Shown here: in pieces, positions 43,955 to 52,703 of the stretch
Layout: each line of letters begins with the position of its first letter
How positions within the stretch are numbered: position 1 is the stretch's first letter
Origin: Paramagnetospirillum magnetotacticum MS-1
GTDB taxonomy: Bacteria > Pseudomonadota > Alphaproteobacteria > Rhodospirillales > Magnetospirillaceae
Assembly: GCF_000829825.1 (NCBI RefSeq)
Contig: NZ_JXSL01000023.1
Coordinates: 121,664-185,663 of the forward strand
Direction: 5' to 3'
Length of the DNA stretch: 64,000 bases
Notes under the pieces: model-generated
Databases searched by the model: none
The model's input: the letters and a program-made list of their open reading frames with translations, nothing else
Told to the model about the DNA's origin: nothing
Translations under genes and position numbers: made by a program

Positions 43955-45223
43955 ATGACAAAGCCTACCGCCCGCCCAGACATTCCCTTCACTGTGCCCG
44001 CTGATGCCACGGCGTTGGCCGTAGACGGGGTTTCCCTGTCACCTGAACACCTGCTGCACGAGTTGCGGGTCCATCAGGTCGAACTTGAGATGCAGAACGA
44101 GGAGTTGCGGCGGGCCCAACAGGCGCTGGAGGAATCCCGCGACCGTTATGTCGATCTCTTCGAGTTTGCCCCGATCGGCTATCTGATCTTGTCCGACACG
44201 GGCATCATCAACGGGATCAATCTGACAGGCGCCAGCATGTTGGGAGTTGATCGAGCCAAGGTGGTGTCTCGGCGCTTTGCTTCCTTCGTCGCCGCCGCTG
44301 ATCGGGACCGCTGGCTTCGGCACCTGGTTCATGCCAACCATCACCCTGGCCGCCAGGAATGCGAATTGATGCTTGTGCATGGCGACGGGATCGAGTTCGC
44401 GGCCCATCTCGATTGCCAGCAGCAGATGCAGGACGGCGTTTTGGTCCTGCGCGTCGCGCTTTCCGACATCACCGAGCGCAAGCGGGCGGAAGCGGAACTG
44501 AACGCAACCCGGGACGCCCTGATGCTGGCCAATGAGAGATTGCTGGGCTCGAACCGGGATCTGGAGCAGTTCGCCTATGTGGCCTCCCACGATCTGCAGG
44601 AGCCCCTGCGCATGGTGGTGAGCTATGGACAATTGCTGGAAAAGAAGTACCGCGACCGGCTTGACGACGATGCGCACGCATTCATCGGCTTCATGGTCGA
44701 GGGCGGGGCCAGGATGCAGTCCATGGTCACCGATCTACTGGAATTCTCACGGGTCGAGCGTACGGGAGGGGGGCGTGAAGGCTTCGTCAGCGACGAGGCC
44801 GTGGCCGAGGCACTGCTCAGCCTGTCCCAGGCCATCATTGAAAGCCGCGCCCAGGTAACCCATGCCGGTCTGCCGACCATCTTCTACGACCGCCACCAGT
44901 TCATCCGCCTGCTGCAAAATCTGATCGGCAATGCCGTCAAATACGCGGACCCCGCCCGGCCGCCGAGGGTCACCGTCACCGCCCGGCATCAAGGCCATGA
45001 ATGGGTGTTTTCCGTCGCCGACAACGGGATCGGAATCGATTCGGCCTATTTCGACCAAATCTTCGCCATCTTCCGTCGCCTCCATACCCGCGATAGATAC
45101 AGCGGAACCGGGATCGGCCTTGCCGTGTGCAAGAAGATCGTCGAACATCACGGCGGCCGCATCTGGGTCGAATCTCATCCGGGAGAAGGGAGCACATTCC
45201 TCTTCACGGTGCCCGATCCTTGA
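43955..45223 (+). CDS. PAS-domain sensor histidine kinase
   Basis: 422 residues from the ATG at 43955; a TTG two codons earlier also opens the frame. A coiled coil near 30-60 (LRVHQVELEMQNEELRRAQQ) leads to a PAS domain (FEFAPIGYLILSDTGIINGIN, ending in DITERKRAEAEL near 180). The phospho-acceptor helix has VASHDLQEPLRM with His near 213. The ATPase part shows LIGNAVKYADP (N box), VADNGIGID (G1) and GTGIGLAVCKKIVEHHGG (G2). There is no membrane segment, so it is cytoplasmic. A CheB-CheR fusion begins 44 bp later and probably shares its transcript. Partner regulator unknown. Confidence 0.85.
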   Translation: MTKPTARPDIPFTVPADATALAVDGVSLSPEHLLHELRVHQVELEMQNEELRRAQQALEESRDRYVDLFEFAPIGYLILSDTGIINGINLTGASMLGVDRAKVVSRRFASFVAAADRDRWLRHLVHANHHPGRQECELMLVHGDGIEFAAHLDCQQQMQDGVLVLRVALSDITERKRAEAELNATRDALMLANERLLGSNRDLEQFAYVASHDLQEPLRMVVSYGQLLEKKYRDRLDDDAHAFIGFMVEGGARMQSMVTDLLEFSRVERTGGGREGFVSDEAVAEALLSLSQAIIESRAQVTHAGLPTIFYDRHQFIRLLQNLIGNAVKYADPARPPRVTVTARHQGHEWVFSVADNGIGIDSAYFDQIFAIFRRLHTRDRYSGTGIGLAVCKKIVEHHGGRIWVESHPGEGSTFLFTVPDP

Positions 45224-45267
45224 GATTCCGCATACGCGGCCATGATGCGGGGACGGGAGACCATCCA

Positions 45268-48174
45268 GTGACCAGTAAAACCCGAACGACGGCCGCGGCG
45301 GTAAAGCAAGCGCCCGACATGCCCATCGTCGGCGTGGGAGCTTCGGCAGGGGGGTTGGAGGCGTTCGAGGAATTCTTCCGCCATCTGCCCATGGACAGCG
45401 ACATGGCCTTCGTGCTGGTGCCGCATCTTGATCCCAGCCACACCAGCATCCTGACCGAGATCCTGCAGCGGGCCACCACCATGCCGGTGGTCGAAGCCGC
45501 CGATCAGGTCGTGGTGAGGTCCAACCATGTCTACGTCATCCCGCCCAATCGCGACATGGCCCTGCTTCGCGGCACATTGCAGCTGAGCCTGCCCGAACAG
45601 CCGCGCGGCCAACGCATGCCCATCGATTCCTTCCTGCGCTCGCTGGCCGAGGATCAGGCAGAGAACGCCGTCGGCATCATCTTGTCGGGAACCGGCTCGG
45701 ATGGCACTTTGGGCTTGCGGACCATTCTCGGCAATGGCGGCCTTACCCTGGTGCAAGACCCCGCCACCGCCAAGTTCGACGGCATGCCGACCAGCGCCAT
45801 TCAGGCCGGATACGCCACCCATGTCCTGCCCCCCCACCGGATGGCCGAGGTCCTGCTGGCGGCCCACCGCCATCAGGGGGTGCGCAAGAACACCCCCCCC
45901 ACCCCGGCCACCATCAGCGGCATGAACCAGATCATGCTGTTGTTGCGTTCGGCGACCGGCCATGACTTTTCCGGCTACAAGAAAAGCACCATCGGCCGGC
46001 GGATCGAGCGGCGGATGGCCCAGCACAATATCGAGGATATCGACGTTTATGCCCGCTATCTCAAGGCTCAGCCGGACGAGATTCAGACCCTGTTCAAGGA
46101 ATTGCTGATCAACGTCACCAGCTTTTTCCGAGACCCCGAGGCTTTTCAGACCTTGAAGAAGGATATCCTGCCCCAGATCCTGGCAGGCAAGGCCGAGGAC
46201 TATGTGGTCCGCCTGTGGGTGGCCGGATGCGCCACCGGCGAGGAGGCCTATTCCATCGCCATGATCCTGCGCGAGGTCATGGAGGAGATGGGCCGCGAAT
46301 TCAAGGTCCAGCTCTATGCCACCGATCTCGATGACGACGCCATCGCCATTGCGCGGGCCGGGCTCTATCCCGCCAATATTTCCCAGGATGTGTCGCCCGA
46401 GCGGCTGCGCCGCTTTTTCGTCAAGGAAGAGGGTGGCTATCGGGTGAAGAAGGACATCCGCGAGATGGTGGTCTTCGCCATCCAGAACGTCATCAAGGAC
46501 CCGCCTTTCACCAAGATGGATTTGGTCTCGTGCCGCAATCTGATGATCTATCTGGAGGCGGAGTTGCAGAACCGCCTGATTCCCGCCTTCCACTATGCCC
46601 TAAAGCCCGGTGGCGTGCTGTTCTTGTCGCCCTCGGAAAGTATCGGCGGCCATGCCGAACTGTTCTCCGCTCTCAGCCGGAAATGGAAGTTCTACCGGAC
46701 GGCGGTCCCTGCGGCGTCGAACCGCATGGTGACGACCGGCACTCCAACCTGGATCACCGCGGGCTCCAGCCGTTTACCGGCGGAAGTGGTCGGCAAGGCG
46801 AAGGAATGCAATATCGCCGAACTGACCCGCCGCGCCCTGGTTCTGGCCTTTGCGCCGGTCTCGGTGATGACTGACTTCAAGGGCGATATCCTCTATGTCC
46901 ATGGCGACACCGCCCACTATCTGCGGCCACCACCGGGCCAAGCCACCCTTAACGCCGTCGATATGGCCCATGATGGTCTGCAGTTGGAATTGCGGGCCGC
47001 TCTCAACCTTGCCGTCACCCAGGGCGTGCCGACCCTGGAGCGCGAAGTGTCGTTTACCGCCGCTGGGGAAGTGCGAAAGATTCGCCTCGGTGTAAGGCCC
47101 TTGCCCGACCCGGATGCGGGTGCCGGAATGGTTCTGATCAGCTTTCATGATGCGCCCGTTTCCCCGTCCGGCAAGACGGCCCGTCGGCGGAGTGGCGGGC
47201 CGGTCGATCTTGGGCGCATCGAGGAACTGGAACGCGACCTCGCCTATACGCGGGCGAACCTCCAAGCCACCATCGAGGAACAGCAATCCTCCAACGAGGA
47301 AATGAAATCCACCAACGAGGAGCTCCAATCCACCAACGAGGAGCTCCAGTCCACCAATGAGGAATTGGAGACCTCCAAGGAGGAGTTGCAGTCGGTCAAT
47401 GAGGAACTGATCACCGTCAATGCCGAGCTTCAGGCCAAGATCGAGCAATTGGGCTCCATGCAAAATGACATGAAGAACCTGCTCGACAACATCAATGTGG
47501 GCACCATCTTTCTCGACGATCGCCTGACCATCCGCCGCTTCACCCGCGAGGCGGCCAAGGTTTACCGTTTGGTGGGCACCGATGTGGGCCGCCCGTTGAG
47601 CGACATCAAGTCCGATCTGGACGAGGAAGACCTGCTGGCCAAGGCCTGCACGGTGATCGAGACGCTCATCCCCTATGAGCGCGAAGTGCGCACCATGGGC
47701 GGCGAGTGGTATTTGACCCGCATCCAGCCCTATCGCACCCTGGACAACGTCATTGACGGCGTGGTGATCACTTTCTCCAATATCAGCGCCCGCGTGGCGG
47801 CCGAAATGGCCGAGCGCGAAGGCAACGACATCGCCGAATGCGTCATCGCCGCGGTGGGCCGCCCCCTTCTGGTTCTGGACGAAAACTTCGCGGTACTCTT
47901 TGCCAGCGACGCGTTCTGCCGCGATTTCAAGGTCTCTCAGACCGAGACGCAGGGACGGTCGGTCTATGCCCTGGAAGGGGGGAAATGGGATTCTCCGGCC
48001 TTGCGGGACCTGTTGGAAAACATCCTGCCCCGCCAGCAGAGCTTTGAAGGTTTCTCGGTGGAACGCGCCGTTCCCGACAAGAAATTTTATCTTGGCGGCC
48101 GTAGGATCGTCTGCCGTACCAGCGGACGCCCCCTCATCCTTCTGACCGTCGAGGAATTGCCGCCTGGCCCGTGA
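45268..48174 (+). CDS. CheB-CheR-PAS fusion protein
   Basis: About 968 residues from a GTG at 45268 (GGGAGA upstream), the first start that spares the kinase gene. The CheB methylesterase domain comes first: VGVGASAGGLEAF with the catalytic Ser near 28, LVPHLDPSH with His, and LSGTGSDGTLG with the Asp near 150. CheR follows with WVAGCATGEEAYS (SAM-binding, about 317-329) and LVSCRNLMIYLE. After a linker, residues about 650-730 form a coiled coil of NEELxS repeats, then come two PAS-like domains. It contains no receiver. Such proteins couple methylation chemistry to PAS sensing outside classical chemotaxis arrays. The gene ends without a visible terminator. Confidence 0.85.
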   Translation: MTSKTRTTAAAVKQAPDMPIVGVGASAGGLEAFEEFFRHLPMDSDMAFVLVPHLDPSHTSILTEILQRATTMPVVEAADQVVVRSNHVYVIPPNRDMALLRGTLQLSLPEQPRGQRMPIDSFLRSLAEDQAENAVGIILSGTGSDGTLGLRTILGNGGLTLVQDPATAKFDGMPTSAIQAGYATHVLPPHRMAEVLLAAHRHQGVRKNTPPTPATISGMNQIMLLLRSATGHDFSGYKKSTIGRRIERRMAQHNIEDIDVYARYLKAQPDEIQTLFKELLINVTSFFRDPEAFQTLKKDILPQILAGKAEDYVVRLWVAGCATGEEAYSIAMILREVMEEMGREFKVQLYATDLDDDAIAIARAGLYPANISQDVSPERLRRFFVKEEGGYRVKKDIREMVVFAIQNVIKDPPFTKMDLVSCRNLMIYLEAELQNRLIPAFHYALKPGGVLFLSPSESIGGHAELFSALSRKWKFYRTAVPAASNRMVTTGTPTWITAGSSRLPAEVVGKAKECNIAELTRRALVLAFAPVSVMTDFKGDILYVHGDTAHYLRPPPGQATLNAVDMAHDGLQLELRAALNLAVTQGVPTLEREVSFTAAGEVRKIRLGVRPLPDPDAGAGMVLISFHDAPVSPSGKTARRRSGGPVDLGRIEELERDLAYTRANLQATIEEQQSSNEEMKSTNEELQSTNEELQSTNEELETSKEELQSVNEELITVNAELQAKIEQLGSMQNDMKNLLDNINVGTIFLDDRLTIRRFTREAAKVYRLVGTDVGRPLSDIKSDLDEEDLLAKACTVIETLIPYEREVRTMGGEWYLTRIQPYRTLDNVIDGVVITFSNISARVAAEMAEREGNDIAECVIAAVGRPLLVLDENFAVLFASDAFCRDFKVSQTETQGRSVYALEGGKWDSPALRDLLENILPRQQSFEGFSVERAVPDKKFYLGGRRIVCRTSGRPLILLTVEELPPGP

Positions 48175-48711
48175 GGCCTATGCGGTACCCTCCGGCTTTA
48201 TCTCAAATCCTCTCACCAGGAGAAATGGGGGCAGGGGGAGAGATGAGGTCAAAGGCAGGGTCGAGGGCGATCCCCCCATCTCGCCGCTGGCTTGAGGGGC
48301 GGCCGGATTTCAAGAAATCAATCGAGGCTGATGCCACTCGTCTCCAGACTGTTACCCGTCCCGCATTGGGCGAGGTGTTCTTCGTTCCGGTCGCAAAGGA
48401 CGGGTCTCCTCGTTCCGTGAACCGAGAAAATTCTACGTTCCGATCCCTCTATTTCCAGGGGGGATTACCGACCCACAACTAATTCTGTTGGACAGCCCGA
48501 TGTTGAATGCGGCGGCCCGACATTATCGCCATAGCCGTTAACCAATTTGATTGTGGGGGCTGAATCGTCTGAGAGTTGCCTTGTCAGCGGGTGGTTTCTG
48601 TATCCTGGGGCGATTGACCCCACTGTGGTATTTGACCGCACTGCCCTCGGAAGCAGCCGTTCAGGACGAAGGCCAGATCCGGCAGGTCAGTGCCAGAAAG
48701 AGCCATCCGCA
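48175..48711. other. Convergent intergenic region with IS21-like end repeats
   Basis: About 540 bp between two convergent signalling units. The first third has G-rich low-complexity sequence typical of dispersed intergenic repeats. Two near-identical 12-mers, TTGACCCCACTG (48614-48625) and TTGACCGCACTG (48632-48643), stand 18 bp apart, as in the multiple end repeats of IS21-family elements. No transposase is left. A 103-codon frame at the start of the region has no coding character. Confidence 0.3.
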
Positions 48712-49101
48712 TCAGGCACGGCCAAGCACCTTCTCCACACCAGTGTGCAGAATTTTTACGGAGACTGGCTTCTCGAGAAATAGATCGACCCCTGCAGCAT
48801 AAGCCGTCTCGGCATTCTTCTCGCCGACCATCCCCGTTACCAGAACGATAACCGTTTTCGGATCGATCCCGTCTACACCTGCCCGGATACGACGGGTGCA
48901 TTCCAGTCCGTCCATTACATCCATCTGCCAGTCCATGAAGACGATGTCCGCCCCGCCAGCCTGGAGGGCGGAAATGGCCTCGGCACCATTGGCAGCCGAG
49001 ACGATCTCCGTAATGCCGAGAGCCCCTAAAACCATATGGATCAGTTCTCTCATCTGGGCATTATCCTCGACGATAACAGCGCGCCTGGGCTTAACCTTCA
49101 T
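48712..49101 (-). CDS. Single-domain response regulator (CheY-like)
   Basis: 129 residues forming one receiver domain: AVIVEDNAQ (acidic pocket), FMDWQMDVMDG with the phospho-acceptor Asp near 56, VTGM (switch Thr) and FLEKPV (invariant Lys). There is no output domain, so it acts by protein-protein contact, or as a phosphate sink for the hybrid kinase upstream. It is the last gene of the leftward operon and overlaps the HD-GYP gene by 11 nt, so the two are coupled. Confidence 0.85.
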   Translation of the reverse strand: MKVKPRRAVIVEDNAQMRELIHMVLGALGITEIVSAANGAEAISALQAGGADIVFMDWQMDVMDGLECTRRIRAGVDGIDPKTVIVLVTGMVGEKNAETAYAAGVDLFLEKPVSVKILHTGVEKVLGRA

Positions 49102-50158
49102 GAAACTGCTCCCTTAATGCAACGATTTCGGGCAATATGCCGAGAAACACCTCTACGAGCCTTGGATCAAAGTGCTTGCCGGACTGATCCTTTACTAGGG
49201 CAACCGCCTTTTCCAGCGGCCAGGCTTCCTTGTAGGGTCTTGACGAAGTCAGGGCGTCGAACACGTCGCAGATGGCGGCAATACGGGCCTCTATGGGGAT
49301 ATCCTCACCCTTGAGACCCTGGGGATAGCCGCTGCCATCCCATTTCTCATGATGGCATAACGCCACATTGCGGGCCATCATGAGTAGTTCAGATTTGTGC
49401 TCGCCAATAATTTTGGCCCCTATCGAAACATGCGTCTCCATAATCTTGCGTTCTTCGGGGTCATGCCGACCGGGCTTGAGTAGAATATTGTCGGGGATAC
49501 CAATCTTACCGACATCGTGCATCGGCGTTGCGTAAAGGATCAACTCCGCCCGCGCAGCCCCCATTCCAGCAGCCAATGCCAGCATTTTGCACGAGTGACT
49601 CATGCGCATCACATGCATACCCGTTTCTTCGTCGCGGTACTCCCCAGCCAGACCGAGGCGTTCGATGATCTGTAGCTGGGTCTCGCGCACCTCTCTTGTG
49701 CGCTCTTGGACAATCTCTTCCAACTCGTCGGCACGTAGCCTCTGTCGCTTGTATAACCGGCGAGTCTCCAGCATGTTCCGAATGCGCAGGAGCACCTCCC
49801 ACCGCCTAAAAGGCTTGCTAACGAAGTCTCGCGCTCCAGCTGCCAGCGCATTAAACCTCGTCTCGTCATCAGTTTGAGCGGTAAGAACCAGCACTGGCAG
49901 CCAGTCGCCGTTCTCCAGCGTGGCAGCGAGCTCCTCCATTACTTGGACGCCACTCATATGGGGCATGCGGATATCAAGCAGGATGATGTCAAAGTCGTGA
50001 GTCTGGTGAAGGCCCACCACATCGCGTGGATCGCATGTGGAAATTAATTTGGTGCAGCCTTCCCCAAGCAGCAGGGCTTCAAGAACTGCAACGTTGGCGG
50101 GTTCGTCATCGACAATGAGGATATGGGAAGTGCGAAGCACATCAGTGGTGATTGGCAT
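49091..50158 (-). CDS. HD-GYP response regulator, probable cyclic-di-GMP phosphodiesterase
   Basis: 355 residues from the ATG at 50158; that start overlaps the last 17 bases of the hybrid kinase gene. The N-terminal receiver has ILIVDDEPAN, LLDIRMPHMSG (Asp near 60) and VSKPFRRWEVLLR. A coiled coil bridges to an HD-GYP domain: MHDVGKIGIPDNILLKPG (HD pair near 215), ETHVSIGAKIIGEH, CHHEKWDGSGYPQGL and CDVFDALTSSRPYK. All metal-ligand and GYP residues appear present, so hydrolysis of c-di-GMP is likely. It should be phosphorylated by the hybrid kinase encoded just upstream. Confidence 0.9.
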   Translation of the reverse strand: MPITTDVLRTSHILIVDDEPANVAVLEALLLGEGCTKLISTCDPRDVVGLHQTHDFDIILLDIRMPHMSGVQVMEELAATLENGDWLPVLVLTAQTDDETRFNALAAGARDFVSKPFRRWEVLLRIRNMLETRRLYKRQRLRADELEEIVQERTREVRETQLQIIERLGLAGEYRDEETGMHVMRMSHSCKMLALAAGMGAARAELILYATPMHDVGKIGIPDNILLKPGRHDPEERKIMETHVSIGAKIIGEHKSELLMMARNVALCHHEKWDGSGYPQGLKGEDIPIEARIAAICDVFDALTSSRPYKEAWPLEKAVALVKDQSGKHFDPRLVEVFLGILPEIVALREQFHEG

Positions 50159-52661
50159 GCTTGTATTCCATCTCGCGAGACAGGGTGCGAACAAGCTCCG
50201 GCAAACTGACTGGCTTTGTTAGGTAATCTGCGAAACCGCTGTTCCGCGCCCGCTCAATTGTGGCACTGCTGGCATCCGCGCTAAGGCCGATCACGGGAAT
50301 ATGGCGTATCGAGGCATCTTCCTTTAGCCGGGCGACGGCCTCAAAGCCGTTTATGCCAGGGAGATTGATGTCGAGTAGAATCACATCGGGCTGGCGGCTG
50401 CGGGCCAGGATCAGCCCCTCTTCTGCATTGTTCGCGGTAATTAACCGCATGGGGGCGAGTTGCTCGAACAGGGCCTCCATCAAACGCATATTGAAAACAT
50501 TATCCTCGATGTAGAGAACGAGACGATCCTCGAAGCAGTAATGGAGATTGCGCCCGCCATCGGTTGCGGCTGCGGGGGACTCTACCTTCTCGTCACACAA
50601 CGGGAAGTCCAACCAGAAGCGTGAGCCTTCATCAACCACGCTGGAAAAGCCAATGCGCCCGCCCATGGCCTCAATGATGCTTTTGGTTAAAGCTAAGCCG
50701 ATACCAGTGCCCTCAGTCGCAGTTGCATCGGCACCAAGCCGATTGAATGGCTTAAACATTTGATCCTGCATGTGCTCGGGAATACCCTTGCCGGTATCGG
50801 CGATGGTCAACCTGTGAAAGCTATCCTCGGTGGTCTCGCACGAGAGGGTCACCGCGCCACCACGTCGGTTGTACTTAGCTGCATTGGAGAGCAGGTTGAG
50901 GATTAATTGCTTCGTGCGCTGGGGATCAGCCAGGATCGTAGCGTTACACGCTACGGCCTCATTGACCGGCGTAACCTCGTATTTGGTAAAGATAGGCGAC
51001 GACAGCGAAACGCATTCCTCGATTACTGAGCCGAGATTAATCGCCGTCATCTCCTGTGTCATGGCTCCGGCCTCGACCTTAGCCAGATCGAGCACTTCGT
51101 TGATGAGGTCGAGCAGATGTGAGCCGCCAGCCAGGATGTGATCAACGTATCCACGCTGCTTGTCGGTCAGGGGGGGGCCATAACCCGCGAGCAGCACCTC
51201 AGCGAAACCAAGGACGGCGTTCAAGGGAGTCCGCAATTCGTGGCTCATGTTGGACAGGAAATCCGACTTCGCCTTGTTCGCAGCTTCCGCGGCAAGCTTG
51301 CTCTCTCGCAACTGGATCTCGATTTTTTTGATCTCGGTTACGTCCGTCCCCGTGCCACGATAACCGACAAATCCACCTTCTAGGTCGAACACCGGCACGC
51401 CACATATGCGGAGAAATTTTCTCCCTCGAGGGGTGTCAACCAAATAGTCGAAATCTTTAAATGGACGACGATTGTATAGATTGTCGTGATATCGGTTCAA
51501 CTCGGCTTGATCTATCTCGGCGATCATCGAATCTCGGGTCTTTCCAATAATTGACTTCGGGTCAAGGTCAGTCGCCGCACCAAAACGCCCGGAAACCCAA
51601 GTGAAGCGGAGTTCCGCATCCATCTCCCAGTACCAGTCTGAAGACGCCTTGGCAAAATCAGCAAAGCGATCTCTGCTGTTCCTGGCATCGATCTCCATCA
51701 ATTTCCTGGCGGTGATGTTCGTATGGGAGACGACGGCCCCCGGTTCCGATCCGGTAAGCGGGGAAATGTTCAGGCTAAACCAACGCTGCTCCGTCGGCGA
51801 ATGGCATGGATATTCCAAGGAAATTCCTGACAAACGCCCATTGATAACGTCCAGAATTGCATTAGGCGTCAGTTCAGGGGGGCATTCACTCGCTTCCAGC
51901 CCACAAACAGATCCATAAAAATCACCAATGCAGAAGTTGGCTGGCCCATTATTGGCCACAGAGAACTCGCGCCACGCCTTGTTGACCATGGCGATGCGCC
52001 CCTGGCCATCAAGGACCGCGATATGCTGCGGCATGCAGTCAATAATCAGGGCAAGCTTGTCACGTGTTATCGCTAATTCTGCAGAATGTCGGGACGCAGT
52101 CTCCTCAGCAATTTTTCGGTCGGTAATGTCCATTACCGTAGTGAGACAGCGCCACCCCTCACCCCACTCAGTCCCAAGGCGAACGCTTTTTAGGATGATG
52201 GGGACTGGTGCTTTTTGATGAGGCGTTAGCCGAGTTTCTGTCGTGGCATTCCCTTGTGCCCTCACCAGAGAAAAGTGGCCATCCACGCCCTGACGGACAT
52301 TGCCATCCACAAACATTCGGAATGGCATACCCATCACATGAGCCCGATCAGCACCAATAAGCTTCAAACCCGCAATGTTGACATCAATTATTGAAAGACG
52401 ATCATTCAGCACAAAGTATCCTACTGGCGCACAGTCAAAAAGATCACGATTTTTGTTATTTTGTTTCTCAATATCCTCGCGAGCCTGCTGAAGCTCATCA
52501 TTCTGAGCTCTAAGCTCTTCCTCATGTACTCTTAAATTATGGAGGGTTTCTTCAAGAAGGTGCTGCCCCGCATCAGGGTCATCTATAACAAGCCGACGAA
52601 GCGCAAGGTCCTCATCGTCCTGCATCTGCCTCTCAATTTCGAGCTGGTGTTTTTCGACCAT
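50142..52661 (-). CDS. Cytoplasmic hybrid histidine kinase (PAS-rich, C-terminal receiver)
   Basis: 839 residues. An N-terminal coiled coil (RVHEEELRAQNDELQQA) precedes three PAS domains (FDCAPVGYFVLNDRL; IAVLDGQGRIAMVN; WYWEMDAELRFTWVS). The HisKA helix has NMSHELRTPLNAV with His near 475, then LLSNAAKYNRRGG, IADTGKGIPEHM and GTGIGLALTKSIIEAMGG. The C-terminal receiver has LYIEDN, ILLDINLPGINGF (Asp near 763) and LTKPVSLPEL. No membrane helix is seen. It follows a kinase-less phytochrome by about 42 bp and overlaps the HD-GYP gene, so it is the likely signalling link between them. Confidence 0.9.
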   Translation of the reverse strand: MVEKHQLEIERQMQDDEDLALRRLVIDDPDAGQHLLEETLHNLRVHEEELRAQNDELQQAREDIEKQNNKNRDLFDCAPVGYFVLNDRLSIIDVNIAGLKLIGADRAHVMGMPFRMFVDGNVRQGVDGHFSLVRAQGNATTETRLTPHQKAPVPIILKSVRLGTEWGEGWRCLTTVMDITDRKIAEETASRHSAELAITRDKLALIIDCMPQHIAVLDGQGRIAMVNKAWREFSVANNGPANFCIGDFYGSVCGLEASECPPELTPNAILDVINGRLSGISLEYPCHSPTEQRWFSLNISPLTGSEPGAVVSHTNITARKLMEIDARNSRDRFADFAKASSDWYWEMDAELRFTWVSGRFGAATDLDPKSIIGKTRDSMIAEIDQAELNRYHDNLYNRRPFKDFDYLVDTPRGRKFLRICGVPVFDLEGGFVGYRGTGTDVTEIKKIEIQLRESKLAAEAANKAKSDFLSNMSHELRTPLNAVLGFAEVLLAGYGPPLTDKQRGYVDHILAGGSHLLDLINEVLDLAKVEAGAMTQEMTAINLGSVIEECVSLSSPIFTKYEVTPVNEAVACNATILADPQRTKQLILNLLSNAAKYNRRGGAVTLSCETTEDSFHRLTIADTGKGIPEHMQDQMFKPFNRLGADATATEGTGIGLALTKSIIEAMGGRIGFSSVVDEGSRFWLDFPLCDEKVESPAAATDGGRNLHYCFEDRLVLYIEDNVFNMRLMEALFEQLAPMRLITANNAEEGLILARSRQPDVILLDINLPGINGFEAVARLKEDASIRHIPVIGLSADASSATIERARNSGFADYLTKPVSLPELVRTLSREMEYKHANHH

Positions 52662-52703
52662 ATTAGCACCGCGTCAGATTACGATTGGACATCCGTCTGG
52701 GGC

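Noticed and set aside
45175..46593. 472-codon frame antisense to the CheB-CheR fusion
   Set aside because: Typical long antisense frame of GC-rich coding DNA; no recognisable motifs, whereas the plus strand has full catalytic motifs.
47275..47420. Regular GAGGAGCTCCA-type repeats
   Set aside because: They encode the NEEL coiled-coil repeats of the CheB-CheR fusion; not CRISPR and not a regulatory array.
48171..48482. 103-codon frame after the CheB-CheR gene
   Set aside because: Overlaps that gene's stop, low-complexity product, no ribosome site; treated as intergenic.
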